From contig NC_086247.1 in assembly GCF_021018805.1 (NCBI RefSeq), positions 95,807,338 to 95,871,337 on the forward strand: a DNA stretch of 64,000 nucleotides, written 5' to 3'. The position numbers were made by a program, and so were the translations under genes. Positions 28,101 to 36,452 of the stretch are shown in pieces. The notes under the pieces are model-generated. The model was given only the letters and a program-made list of their open reading frames with translations. It ran no database searches and was not told the DNA's origin. The stretch's first letter is position 1, and every line of letters begins with the position of its first letter. This DNA is from Prinia subflava. Its lineage: Eukaryota; Chordata; Aves; Passeriformes; Cisticolidae.

Positions 28101-28500
28101 TTTTTTAATATAAGATTAAAATTTCTTACATCTTTATATGTAAAACATATCAATAGATACATATATATATATATATATATACTAAAATTTGTATAAAATG
28201 TTTCCCATTATTTGCAATTCCATCTCTGTTCTTAGGTACTGTCAGCAGTATGAAGTGATGTAGTATGTTAATTTTGGGATCCTGCTTTAGCTAATTGCCA
28301 TGACACAGACATCCTGAAGGATGTAATCTTCTTTTACTTAAGTAAATCTTGTCTGCCTTAATGCGGCATCACAGCATTTAATCCTATGTGCAGTCTTTGC
28401 TTGTTATTGCCTTCTCATTCTCATCATCTTCATAAACAGCTCTTGACAATGGCTTTCATATTGAACTGTGTCTCATTCTGCTCTTCTCAGCTTCTTTTCT
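25200..28500. other. intergenic, nothing recognised
   Basis: No supported gene. The stretch has an oligo-T run near 26552-26566 and an (AT)n microsatellite at about 28160-28182. Short ORFs around 26870-27750 show no family features. The piece at 26690-27350 is more GC-rich than its surroundings, but I could not place it in a repeat family. Confidence 0.5.
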
Positions 28501-28503
28501 GTC

Positions 28504-29180
28504 TGTGATGTCCCACCCTATGGGGAAGGAAGAACCCAAGATTGATAAATGCCTGTGGTCAAAAGGAATGACAAAAGTCAGAGGGCCCACAAAGATTTAT
28601 TAGTAAATAAATTAGTAAATTAGTAAATTACACACTTGGCATGGAAATTGGTGTGTTAGTTCCTGACCTACTCTGTAAGCCAGCAGTGGCTTTTGGGTAA
28701 AGGGGTAGGGTCAGAGGGAAGAGAGAAAGGAAGAGATGAATTAAAGAGGGGAAAAGAAAGAGAGAGATGATCTGTTTGGCCAATGGGATGTGCAGAGTCC
28801 TGGGGCTGTGTGCCTGAGCTTGATGGGAGTACTTTCTACAGATCAATTTTGCCTGCCTTGAGGGCGGGTTTCTTGCTTCCTATGCAAATGAGTTATCATT
28901 TGCGGTCTGTTCTTTCAGACCTATCTGGGCATGGTTTGGAGGTTCACAGGGGTTTTGGGTGGTCTCATATCCTCCTGGTGGATTTGCCCTTGATTGACAG
29001 TTTATGCCTATTTCTTCACTGATTCTGTATTTTGTTTGTTGCACCTCCAGGGACTGGAACAAGTAAATGTTTGTCCCTGCTCTACCTCCACATGGTCCTC
29101 TTCTCCAATCAAATCTTGTTCTTGGAACAAACGGCCATGGCTGTCCAGTTATTGGTGTTTGAGACATACACATTAGCCCC
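28504..29180 (-). repeat. probable solo LTR, minus orientation
   Basis: The block starts TGTGATGTCCCACCC. On the minus strand it carries an AATAAATCTTTGTGGGC poly(A) signal (near 28595) and a purine-rich/pyrimidine-rich promoter-like layout. The composition is unlike the flanks. I could not fix the right end or a target duplication, so both the class and the boundary are tentative. ORFs on either strand inside it lack protein features. Confidence 0.4.
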
Positions 29181-29772
29181 TTATCATCTGGGCTTCTGCA
29201 TCATCCTGGGCTGTAGCTTGATCTCATTTAAACATTACCTGAGATAATTTTGGACTAAGTGGTGTTTCTGATTCTTTTTAGAAGTAATATGAAATTGTCT
29301 TAAAAATTTCATTTTAACCAAAATTTTTAGTTCTCTGCAGAAGGCAGACCATATAACAACGCCTGTTTTAATTACTGAATAAGTAGCTGTTTTCCTCAGA
29401 TATTTGACACCAACCAGAATGCCATTAACTATGATTATTGATGCCGTGTGTTAAAGAACACTTTATGATGTTGCTAAATACAACTGGATGCTGAACAGAT
29501 GATGTGAATTCAGCCTATATTTTTTCAACAAAGTAATGGGGTTGTGAGTTTTCTTTTTGGAAACAAGTAAATCCTGTATTTCATGGACCTGTGGCTAAAT
29601 GTTTGGCAGGATATTAAAAAGAATCCAGTAGGTGGTGCACAAGGCACAGGAGAGACAGGCAATGCTCTGGAGACATAACTGCCATCTAGAAACTGTTTCC
29701 AATTAAAAAAGAAGTCATCACAAATTATCAAAAGTAACCCCAAAATCAAAGCTTAAAGCCATTGATAAATAA

Positions 29773-29979
29773 CCCCAACGAGATGTCCAGGATACAAGCA
29801 AATTTAACTTTGCGAATGAAAGTCTGAAAGTCTTCTTGCATTTCTATGCAGATTCAGTGACTACATCTGGAAGAACACCAAATCTTACTGCTAAAAAGAC
29901 AAAACCTTTTGTCCTAAAGCCTGCACAATATGATATTGGTAGAGTAGAGAAGGTTGAGTGTGAACTACCAAATACCTAA
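29773..29979 (+). CDS. unassigned open frame, possible exon
   Basis: A 68-codon frame without an ATG runs from 29773 to TAA at 29977-29979. It has an internal acceptor-like CATTTCTATGCAG ending at 29851. Translation after that site includes TTSGRTPNLTAKKTKPFV and a tail with YDIGRVEKVECELPNT. I do not recognise it. It could be a terminal exon, a decayed retrocopy or chance. The young provirus target site begins only 2 bases after the stop codon. TPPP in mammals is followed tail-to-tail by CEP72, which would be on the minus strand, so this plus-strand frame is not explained by that synteny. Confidence 0.2.
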   Translation, partial: PQRDVQDTSKFNFANESLKVFLHFYADSVTTSGRTPNLTAKKTKPFVLKPAQYDIGRVEKVECELPNT

Positions 29980-29987
29980 TGCATGAC

Positions 29988-30387
29988 TGTGGCCGAGTTT
30001 CTCAGGTATCGTGGGCATGATATGCTCACAGATACCATTTGAGCTATTCCAGACTAGGCCAAACTAGGCCTCAGGCCTGGGCCTAGTAGGCCGCGGAACG
30101 TTCCGAGTACGTAGTAGCAGATAATCTTATCTCCTACTAGGTATGTGTTAAGGTATGGCCACTCGCAGCATGGAGGTAATGGCACTAGATCTCCGTAGCC
30201 ACCTTAATCCTAGATTGCTTACATACTTCTGTATGCTCACTGCCTATCACAATGCACCTGCTACTGTAAACTATCTGCTCTGTACTTAACCGGCCATCTC
30301 GCGGAATAAAGCGGAGTTCGTGCTGGAAACCATACTGGTTTGGTCTCACGTTACTCTAGTCCCCAGTCTTTCCAGGGTTCAACAACA
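29988..30387 (+). repeat. 5' LTR of the young provirus
   Basis: The 400-bp LTR starts TGTGGCCGAG and ends TTCAACAACA. It contains stacked AGGCCT palindromes (30065-30092), a CGGAACGTTCCG palindrome (30094-30105), a long GATA-containing inverted repeat (30112-30139), a weak TATA position (TACTTAA near 30283) and an AATAAA signal at 30304-30309. The short distance between the TATA position and AATAAA implies a very short R region. The related solo LTR at 48856 has TATATAA at the equivalent place, so the box has drifted here. Confidence 0.95.
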
Positions 30388-30388
30388 G

Positions 30389-30406
30389 TGGCGCCCGAAC
30401 ATTAGA
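30389..30406 (+). other. primer binding site, tRNA-Lys type
   Basis: One base after the LTR, TGGCGCCCGAACA matches the complement of the 3' end of a lysine tRNA over 13 bases; the last five positions match less well. Lysine primers are typical of betaretroviruses and lentiviruses, whereas avian alpharetroviruses use tryptophan tRNA. Confidence 0.85.
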
Positions 30407-30425
30407 GACAGAGCCCTGGATTTTA

Positions 30426-30533
30426 ATGAAATATAGAGCTTCGATGCTGTGTATTAATTAGCTTCAATGCTGTGGATTATTTAGCTTCAATGCTGTTAAT
30501 TAATTAGCTTAAATGCTGGAAGCCCTCGCTTGA
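30426..30533 (+). repeat. tandem 23-bp leader repeats with four uORFs
   Basis: Units AGCTTCRATGCTGTG... begin at 30437, 30460, 30483 and 30506; the first three are 23 bp each and the last is partial. Every unit carries an ATGCTG start closed by its own stop: 30426-30461 (starts upstream, 11 codons), 30467-30484 (5 codons), 30490-30507 (5 codons) and 30513-30533 (6 codons). No other ATG lies between them and the gag ATG. Avian sarcoma/leukosis virus leaders are known to carry short uORFs that affect translation and packaging; a similar role here is inference. Confidence 0.8.
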
Positions 30534-30650
30534 TTTTGGACGTGTGTGTGTCGCTTGCGATCTACGGTCCGGAATTCCGAGGCAGGCTGGGGAGCGTCGG
30601 CTGATTGGATTGCATAGAAGGCGACAGTGCCACCTGCTGTCAGTGGAAAG

Positions 30651-30659
30651 AAGGTAAGA
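30651..30659 (+). promoter_or_regulatory. probable major splice donor
   Basis: AAG|GTAAGAG, with GT at 30654-30655, is close to consensus and lies between the leader repeats and the gag ATG, where a retroviral donor for env mRNA would be expected. A matching acceptor candidate is TTTTAG ending at 36415, just before the env frame. Both are inferred from sequence only. Confidence 0.6.
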
Positions 30660-30671
30660 GCAGCGGCGCGG

Positions 30672-32897
30672 ATGGATTCACTCACGGAACGCGACTATAT
30701 CGCTGCCACGCAGCTATTAGCGTCCATTGTCTCGAAACGGGGCGAAAAGATCAGAGATTCTGATATAAGTCAGCTGGCCCAATGGGCTAAAAAGAAGGGA
30801 AAGTTACAGCAGCCCTCGCTTTTGTTTAGCGAGACAGAATGGAAGGAGATCGGAGATTTACTGTGGGACTCGGTAGTTTCACAGGGAAAAGACGCAAAAC
30901 TCTGTTCGGAGTTAGGCGTCACGTGGAAGAAAATTATAAATACGCTACAAACCTTTGCCGCGGAGCGCAGAGCTGCCCAAGCCGCGATTTCCGCATTGGA
31001 GAGAACGGCCCCTTGCTCTCCTGACCCGGAGACCGTTCCTTCCCAAGCGGAGGAGCGGAAAAAAGTATCCAGAGTTGCGAGATTTTTCGGAATTAATTCC
31101 ACGCATCCGGTGAAAGGGAATGCGGCCCCCCTCTGTTCCTCCCTCCGTGACGTGGTAGACGTAGCCAGCCATGCGGTTGAGAGACCGAGCGAGAGGCCGG
31201 AAGTGTCCTTGCCGCGGTTCGGCGAGAATGGCGTGGGGGAGGAGACGAGCCAGCCGCCAGACCCGAGGGGCGTGGCGAAAGAGGAGGCAGGCGGGACCGG
31301 CAGCGGCGCAGGGCGGGCACAAGTGACGCAGCAAGGAGGCGGACTCGGAGGCGGTGCCACCGGCGGAGCGGAGCCAAACCCCTCCCCACCGGAACAGGAG
31401 CTGACGTCAGCTGCCCACATGACAAAAACAAAAACAGAGAACATGGCGGCGCCCATGACCGGATCGGACAACGCGAGTTCGATTCAACCTGAGATCCCTG
31501 CGCCCCCACAGCCTGCATCAGTGGGACCCGCCACCCATCCACGAGCGTCTCACTGTCCTCTGCCAGAATCTGACTCGGAGGAGGAAGCTTTGGAATCGGA
31601 TAACAGCTGTGCGACGCAAACGCCGGAAAAGCCGCAGAGGTCAACGGAGCTGCAGCAAATTATAGCAGAGCTTGCTAAGCTCTCTAACCGGCAAAGTCAG
31701 CTGGAACAAAGGACATTTGAATTATCCAAAACTTTCCCGCAGAAACCATGTACCATACAACCTCTGTCATCATTACAGAGCCAGCAGGCGTTGCCATCCA
31801 ATGCCCAGCAGATGGCGCTGCCTGCCAACCAAACTGATCCGCTGCTGAACCGCTGGGCTGAAGTTAAAAAACATGCCATCCTCGATAAGGACTTTGACGC
31901 AGCCAATGTTATAGCGTGCCCTGTGGTGATTGAGCAGAACGTTGCCAGATGGCAACCGCATGAATGGAAAGTACTGCAATCTGCAAAGCAGACAGTTAGT
32001 CAGTATGGAATTCGTGCGGAAGCTTCCAAAAGTATTATACAATACATCTTCACTGCTGACCTCTTGTGCCCTGCTGACAGTTCTAACATTGCAGCACTTC
32101 TGCTCACGCCATCTCAGTTTCTCATTTTTGAAAGAGAGTGGAGACGCCTGGCAACCGAGGAAGCCAACAGGCATCAAATAGTGGGAGATCCATTTTATGG
32201 GATTCAGCCGGACATGCTGACGGGCCAAGGAGCCTATGCCACGACGAATGTACAGCTGACTTTTCCCATCGAAATCCATCAACTCTCCCAGTCACTAGCC
32301 TACAGAGCTTTGCTGTTGGTGCCAGACAAAAAGAAGCCTCCATCCTATGCCAACGTCAAACAGGGAGCCACCGAATCGTTTGCTCAATTTATAGATCGTC
32401 TTTCTACGGCATTGAGGGATGCCCCAGATTTGCCTGACGAGGTGCGAGACCACCTGTTTCGTTCTCTGGCATTTGAGAACGCCAGCGCACGCATGAAAAC
32501 CATCCTGGCCTCCCTCCCTCAAGGCTGTGGCGTGGACGAAATGTTGGTGAGAGCAGCGAGAGCAGAACAGTCCAACCAAACAGCAGCTTTCACAGCGGCA
32601 ATGCAGAATGCAATGCAACAACAGGGACATGTTATCGCAGCTGCATTGACGGGAAAGCCCTTCAACCGTTTTAATAACAAAAAATCAGTGGCAAAGTCCC
32701 AGTGCATCCGCTGTGGTGAAATGGGTCATTTCAGGCGGACCTGCCAAAAGCCTGTTTGGTGTCAACACTGCAATGTGGACACTCATGCCACAGAGATCTG
32801 CAGGAAACAGGGAAACTTCACGGCCAGCGCGCCGAGGCAGCGCGCCAAGACACAAATCAATGCCTCAACACACCAGACCCCAAAAAAGACTCATTGA
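30672..32897 (+). CDS. gag: Gag polyprotein, intact
   Basis: Gag assembles the particle at the host membrane. I chose ATG 30672, giving 741 residues; the frame is open further up from a GTG at 30627, but ATG is the likelier start. Residues 1-110 form a matrix-like helical domain without an N-terminal glycine for myristoylation. Residues about 110-390 are low-complexity (Pro/Gly/Glu), and I saw no clear PPxY or PTAP late motif. Capsid runs from about 390 to 640, with the major homology region KQGATESFAQFIDRL near 563-577. Two CCHC knuckles are complete: C678, C681, H686, C691 and C697, C700, H705, C710. It ends at TGA 32895 and overlaps the pro frame. The layout is betaretrovirus-like. No stops or frameshifts. 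Confidence 0.93.
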   Translation: MDSLTERDYIAATQLLASIVSKRGEKIRDSDISQLAQWAKKKGKLQQPSLLFSETEWKEIGDLLWDSVVSQGKDAKLCSELGVTWKKIINTLQTFAAERRAAQAAISALERTAPCSPDPETVPSQAEERKKVSRVARFFGINSTHPVKGNAAPLCSSLRDVVDVASHAVERPSERPEVSLPRFGENGVGEETSQPPDPRGVAKEEAGGTGSGAGRAQVTQQGGGLGGGATGGAEPNPSPPEQELTSAAHMTKTKTENMAAPMTGSDNASSIQPEIPAPPQPASVGPATHPRASHCPLPESDSEEEALESDNSCATQTPEKPQRSTELQQIIAELAKLSNRQSQLEQRTFELSKTFPQKPCTIQPLSSLQSQQALPSNAQQMALPANQTDPLLNRWAEVKKHAILDKDFDAANVIACPVVIEQNVARWQPHEWKVLQSAKQTVSQYGIRAEASKSIIQYIFTADLLCPADSSNIAALLLTPSQFLIFEREWRRLATEEANRHQIVGDPFYGIQPDMLTGQGAYATTNVQLTFPIEIHQLSQSLAYRALLLVPDKKKPPSYANVKQGATESFAQFIDRLSTALRDAPDLPDEVRDHLFRSLAFENASARMKTILASLPQGCGVDEMLVRAARAEQSNQTAAFTAAMQNAMQQQGHVIAAALTGKPFNRFNNKKSVAKSQCIRCGEMGHFRRTCQKPVWCQHCNVDTHATEICRKQGNFTASAPRQRAKTQINASTHQTPKKTH
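32882..32888 (+). promoter_or_regulatory. gag-pro -1 frameshift site A_AAA_AAG
   Basis: In the gag frame the heptamer falls as A AAA AAG three codons before the gag stop. It fits the X XXY YYZ rule, and a -1 slip enters the pro frame with GAC at 32888. A/AAA/AA-type heptamers are used by betaretroviruses. I did not establish the downstream stimulatory structure. Confidence 0.8.
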
Positions 32898-33646
32898 GAC
32901 AGACCAGACCTGCTGCGTGGAGAAGTGTTGGTGTGGACATAACAGCAGCAGAAGAAGTCACCTTGCAAGATAAGGAAGTCACTCTGATCCCGACTGATGT
33001 CTCTGAACCCATCTGTAATACAGTTTCCTCAGCTGGAGGTTTGATATTAGGAGGAGCCTCCACGAGCAAACAGGGTATTATGGTGGTGCCAGGAGTCATC
33101 AATGCTAATTACACTGGACAGTTAAAAGTAATGGTTTATGCCCTGCAGCCTCCTGTGACAATCCCAAAGGGGAGCAAGATTGCTCAGATCATCCCCTTTG
33201 AGAACATCCTGCCACGTCGTCAGTCCCAAAAGCAGCCTGCGGAAGCCGAAGGCGGAGCTGAGAGCTTTGGCTCTATGGGACACAGTGTTTTCCTTACAGT
33301 GGATTTACACGAGCGGCCACGGATTGCAGTGAAACTGCAACGAGGCGATGAAATTATCGGCATCGAACCACTTCCAGACACCGGCGCAGACATATCTTTA
33401 ATTAACAAATTACATTGGCCTTCTCATTGGCCTTTGACATCCCCCTATACCCGCGTTGTGGGTGTAGGAGGCCTGACTGTTCCCTCAATAAGTGCAGATC
33501 CTATTCGGATCATCTTTGAAGATGGACAAGTGGTTGTGGCTCATCTATATGTTGTGCCAATGCATCAAGAGATTCTAGGACTCCTAGGTAGAGATGTGCT
33601 TTCCCAAATAGGGATGGTTTTGACTACTGACCGGCATTTTCCCTAG
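32888..33646 (+). CDS. pro: Pro: dUTPase-like domain plus aspartic protease
   Basis: This frame is reached by -1 shift from gag and gives 252 codons. An N-terminal dUTPase-fold segment begins near 32924 with SVGVDITAAEE, then GGASTSKQGIMVV, the motif-3 region at 33092-33118 and GSKIAQIIPF near 33173. dUTPases remove dUTP to limit uracil in viral DNA. In motif 3 an Asn (33101-33103) stands where the family has its catalytic Asp, so this domain is probably inactive. The protease follows: active-site DTGAD at 33377-33391, flap-like GVGGLTVP and the closing LLGRDVL. The protease cuts the polyproteins. It ends at TAG 33644-33646. There is no C-terminal G-patch, which several primate betaretroviruses have. 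Confidence 0.9.
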   Translation, partial: DSLRQTRPAAWRSVGVDITAAEEVTLQDKEVTLIPTDVSEPICNTVSSAGGLILGGASTSKQGIMVVPGVINANYTGQLKVMVYALQPPVTIPKGSKIAQIIPFENILPRRQSQKQPAEAEGGAESFGSMGHSVFLTVDLHERPRIAVKLQRGDEIIGIEPLPDTGADISLINKLHWPSHWPLTSPYTRVVGVGGLTVPSISADPIRIIFEDGQVVVAHLYVVPMHQEILGLLGRDVLSQIGMVLTTDRHFP

Positions 33647-36339
33647 TGGCCACTGCAGAGCAGCCACCCATTTTAAAAATCACCTGGTTGACGGATGCCC
33701 CTGTGTGGGTTGAGCAGTGGCCAATGACAGAGAAGAGGCTGCGAATTACCAAGCAATTGGTGCAGGAACAATTAGAAGCAGGTCACATTCGACCCTCAGT
33801 GAGTCCATGGAACACACCGATTTTTGTCATCCCTAAAAAATCAGGGAAATGGAGACTGCTACATGACCTTCGTAAGGTTAATGAGCAGATGCAAGCGATG
33901 GGTGCTCTGCAACCAGGCTTGCCAGCACCGACCATGATTCCGCAAGGGTGGGACATTGTGATCATCGATTTGAAGGATTGTTTTTTCACGATCCCACTCC
34001 ACCCTCAAGATACTCAGCGCTTTGCCTTCACTGTGCCATCTATTAACAGAGCAGCGCCAGCACAACGGTATGAATGGGTAACTCTTCCTCAGGGAAGTCG
34101 TACCTCGCCTACCATGTGCCAGATATTCGTCAATTGGGCTTTGCAGCCAATTCGTCAGCGTTTTTCCAATGCAATGATCTATCACTACGTCGATGACATC
34201 CTTGTTGCTACTAAGGAGCCTCTGCCCACAGAGGACTTGGACTGGCTGATCACGCAATTAAAACATCGTGGTCTGACTGTGGCCCCGGAAAAAATACAAC
34301 GATCAGCCCCGTGGAAGTACTTAGGATGGCTGATCACGAGTGCACAAGTCCGGCCACAGAAAATTACTTTACATACCAACATTTCAACGTTATATGATGC
34401 TCAGAGACTTTTTGGAGACCTGCAATGGGTTCGTCCCATTGTAGGGATCACCAATGAGGACTTGCAACCGTTTCTACCATGGCTACACGGTAATGATGCC
34501 AGTAGCCTTCGACAATGTACCCCTGAACAGCAACAAGCCTTAGTCAAGGTATCAGAGAAGCTGCAACGGGGTTGGAGCATTCGCCGCATAGAACACCTGC
34601 CATTGTCACTGTTCCTCTCCAACGCAGATGCCTGTCCGTTTGCCATCATTTTTCAATGGCAAAAGAAAAAGGGGGAACACCAGTCTGGGTTAAAATCGAC
34701 GGCTGGTGTGATTGAATGGGTGTTCTTGCCGGTGCAGCCGAAGAGTCGTGTTATGACAAGAACAGAAGCCCTTGCCATGCTCATCAGAAAAGGGAGAGAT
34801 AGGATCTTAGAGATCGATGGGGAAGAACCGGCAGATATCAGTGTTCCGATCAGAAATGAAGATCTGGACTGGAGACTGAGACATTCTGTGGAGCTGCAAG
34901 AAGCATTGTTGGGTTTTACAGGTGTGGTTCACAACCGACAGCCAAAAGGTCCGATGTGGACTCTGATTGCACGCCATCAGTGGCTGGAGAAGCCTTTGTG
35001 TTCCATGACACCTGTGGACGGCAGAACAGTTTATACGGATGCCGGCCGAAAGACACAAAGAGCTGTGTGTGTGTGGAAACAGCAAGGAGAATGGAAGCAG
35101 CATTTAATCCACAGTGAAGCCGGAGACAGCTTGCAGACCATGGAGCTGGGAGCAGTGTGTTGGGCTTTGCAAACCTGGAATAAGGAACCTCTTAATGTGG
35201 TGTCAGATTCTTTGTATGTGGTTGGAGTGGTACAAAGAATCGAAGATGCACTCATTAAGACCACTCAGAATCAGCGCCTCGGAGAACTATTTCTGCGACT
35301 GAGGAGCATACTCAAACAGCGTCAGCATGCCTTTTGCGTGATGCACATTCGTAGTCATCAGTGCAACAATGGTTTGGGAGAAGGCAATGCACGGGCAGAT
35401 GCTGCAGTCAGTTGCGTTGCCCATGTCCCTCCTGAAAGCAAATTTGTCAGAGCTCGCAACAGCCACGAGAACTTCCATCAGAATGCTAGAGCTTTGCGTC
35501 GTCAATTTCAAATATCGATGAACGATGCACAGGGGATTGTGCGTGCCTGCCCTCAATGCAGTCATCACGGGCCAGGTCTTGGCCTAGGCACGAATCCTCG
35601 AGGAATGAAAGCCCTGGAACTGTGGCAAATGGATGTAACACACATCCCAGAGTTTGGAAGGTTGAAATATGTTCATGTCACTATTGACACCTACTCCAAA
35701 TTCATTTGGGCCACAGCACAAACTGGGGAAAGAGCTCTGCACGTTGAGAGACATTTGACTGTTTGCTTTTCGGTGATGGGAGTGCCTGCAGAAATCAAAA
35801 CTGACAATGGTCCAGCTTATGTGGGACAACGAGTTGCTAGGTTTCTGCAAAAGTGGGGAGTCAAACATACTACCGGGATTCCTCACTCTCCTACTGGCCA
35901 AGCCATTGTGGAACGGGCTCATCGGACGCTGAAAGAGTATCTCGCAAAGCAGAAGCAAGGCAATGACCTAGATGTGACCAATCGTTTATCTAAAGTACTG
36001 TTCACTTTAAATTACTTATGCCTAGCAGAAGGGCGAGAAGAGCCTGCAGTTGTCATCCACCACCAGGCTGTGAAAGAAGGGAGACCACAAGCAATTCCAG
36101 GACTTTACGTATATCATAAGGACATGCGAACGGGTGAATGGCAGGGACCCAGTCCAGTCTTGTTTAATGGTCGCGGTTATATGTGTGTTTCTGCAGGAGA
36201 AGCAGGACCTGTCTGGGTGCCGAGTCGCTTTACCCGTGCGTGTCCACAAGAAAAGATACCAACCGGCAGTGACACTCACAGAGACAGCGACGACTTACCT
36301 GAAGCACCTCAAGAAGACGCGGAGAGTGCTGAAAATTGA
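33631..36339 (+). CDS. pol: Pol: reverse transcriptase, RNase H, integrase, intact
   Basis: Pol copies and integrates the viral genome. The frame is -1 to pro and opens after TGA at 33630; it has no ATG, so it is expressed by frameshift. Numbering from 33646: RT motif A DLKDCFFTIPLHPQD near 106-120 and polymerase box YVDD at 181-184. RNase H acidic residues are D465, E500 and D521, with a closing HIRSHQ...ARAD block. The integrase zinc finger is HENFH ... CPQC near 609-645. The catalytic triad is D663, D720 and E756, with the exact D-35-E spacing. The C-terminal domain contains GEWQGPSPVLFNGRGY and WVPSRFTR. The length of 897 residues from 33646 is normal for class II. No stop or frameshift interrupts it. 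Confidence 0.95.
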   Translation, partial: PAFSLVATAEQPPILKITWLTDAPVWVEQWPMTEKRLRITKQLVQEQLEAGHIRPSVSPWNTPIFVIPKKSGKWRLLHDLRKVNEQMQAMGALQPGLPAPTMIPQGWDIVIIDLKDCFFTIPLHPQDTQRFAFTVPSINRAAPAQRYEWVTLPQGSRTSPTMCQIFVNWALQPIRQRFSNAMIYHYVDDILVATKEPLPTEDLDWLITQLKHRGLTVAPEKIQRSAPWKYLGWLITSAQVRPQKITLHTNISTLYDAQRLFGDLQWVRPIVGITNEDLQPFLPWLHGNDASSLRQCTPEQQQALVKVSEKLQRGWSIRRIEHLPLSLFLSNADACPFAIIFQWQKKKGEHQSGLKSTAGVIEWVFLPVQPKSRVMTRTEALAMLIRKGRDRILEIDGEEPADISVPIRNEDLDWRLRHSVELQEALLGFTGVVHNRQPKGPMWTLIARHQWLEKPLCSMTPVDGRTVYTDAGRKTQRAVCVWKQQGEWKQHLIHSEAGDSLQTMELGAVCWALQTWNKEPLNVVSDSLYVVGVVQRIEDALIKTTQNQRLGELFLRLRSILKQRQHAFCVMHIRSHQCNNGLGEGNARADAAVSCVAHVPPESKFVRARNSHENFHQNARALRRQFQISMNDAQGIVRACPQCSHHGPGLGLGTNPRGMKALELWQMDVTHIPEFGRLKYVHVTIDTYSKFIWATAQTGERALHVERHLTVCFSVMGVPAEIKTDNGPAYVGQRVARFLQKWGVKHTTGIPHSPTGQAIVERAHRTLKEYLAKQKQGNDLDVTNRLSKVLFTLNYLCLAEGREEPAVVIHHQAVKEGRPQAIPGLYVYHKDMRTGEWQGPSPVLFNGRGYMCVSAGEAGPVWVPSRFTRACPQEKIPTGSDTHRDSDDLPEAPQEDAESAEN

Positions 36340-36452
36340 CTGTTTTAATACTATATCATTGCACTGTTGCTGTGTGACACTTAGAGGCACGATAAGTTAT
36401 TGGTTAGGGTTTTAGGTTGATAGCCTGTGTGCTACACTGTGTGCTTGTCACA

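Noticed and set aside
28160..28182. (AT)n run as a possible regulatory or origin signal
   Set aside because: An ordinary dinucleotide microsatellite without any associated feature.
30627..30671. Upstream GTG start for gag
   Set aside because: The frame is open, but it crosses the probable splice donor at 30654 and an ATG follows at 30672, which is the likelier start.
30770..31644. Long minus-strand ORFs (233 and 183 codons) opposite gag
   Set aside because: They lie antisense to the GC-rich linker of gag, have low-complexity composition, and show no domain or promoter. They are best explained as shadows of a stop-poor coding stretch.
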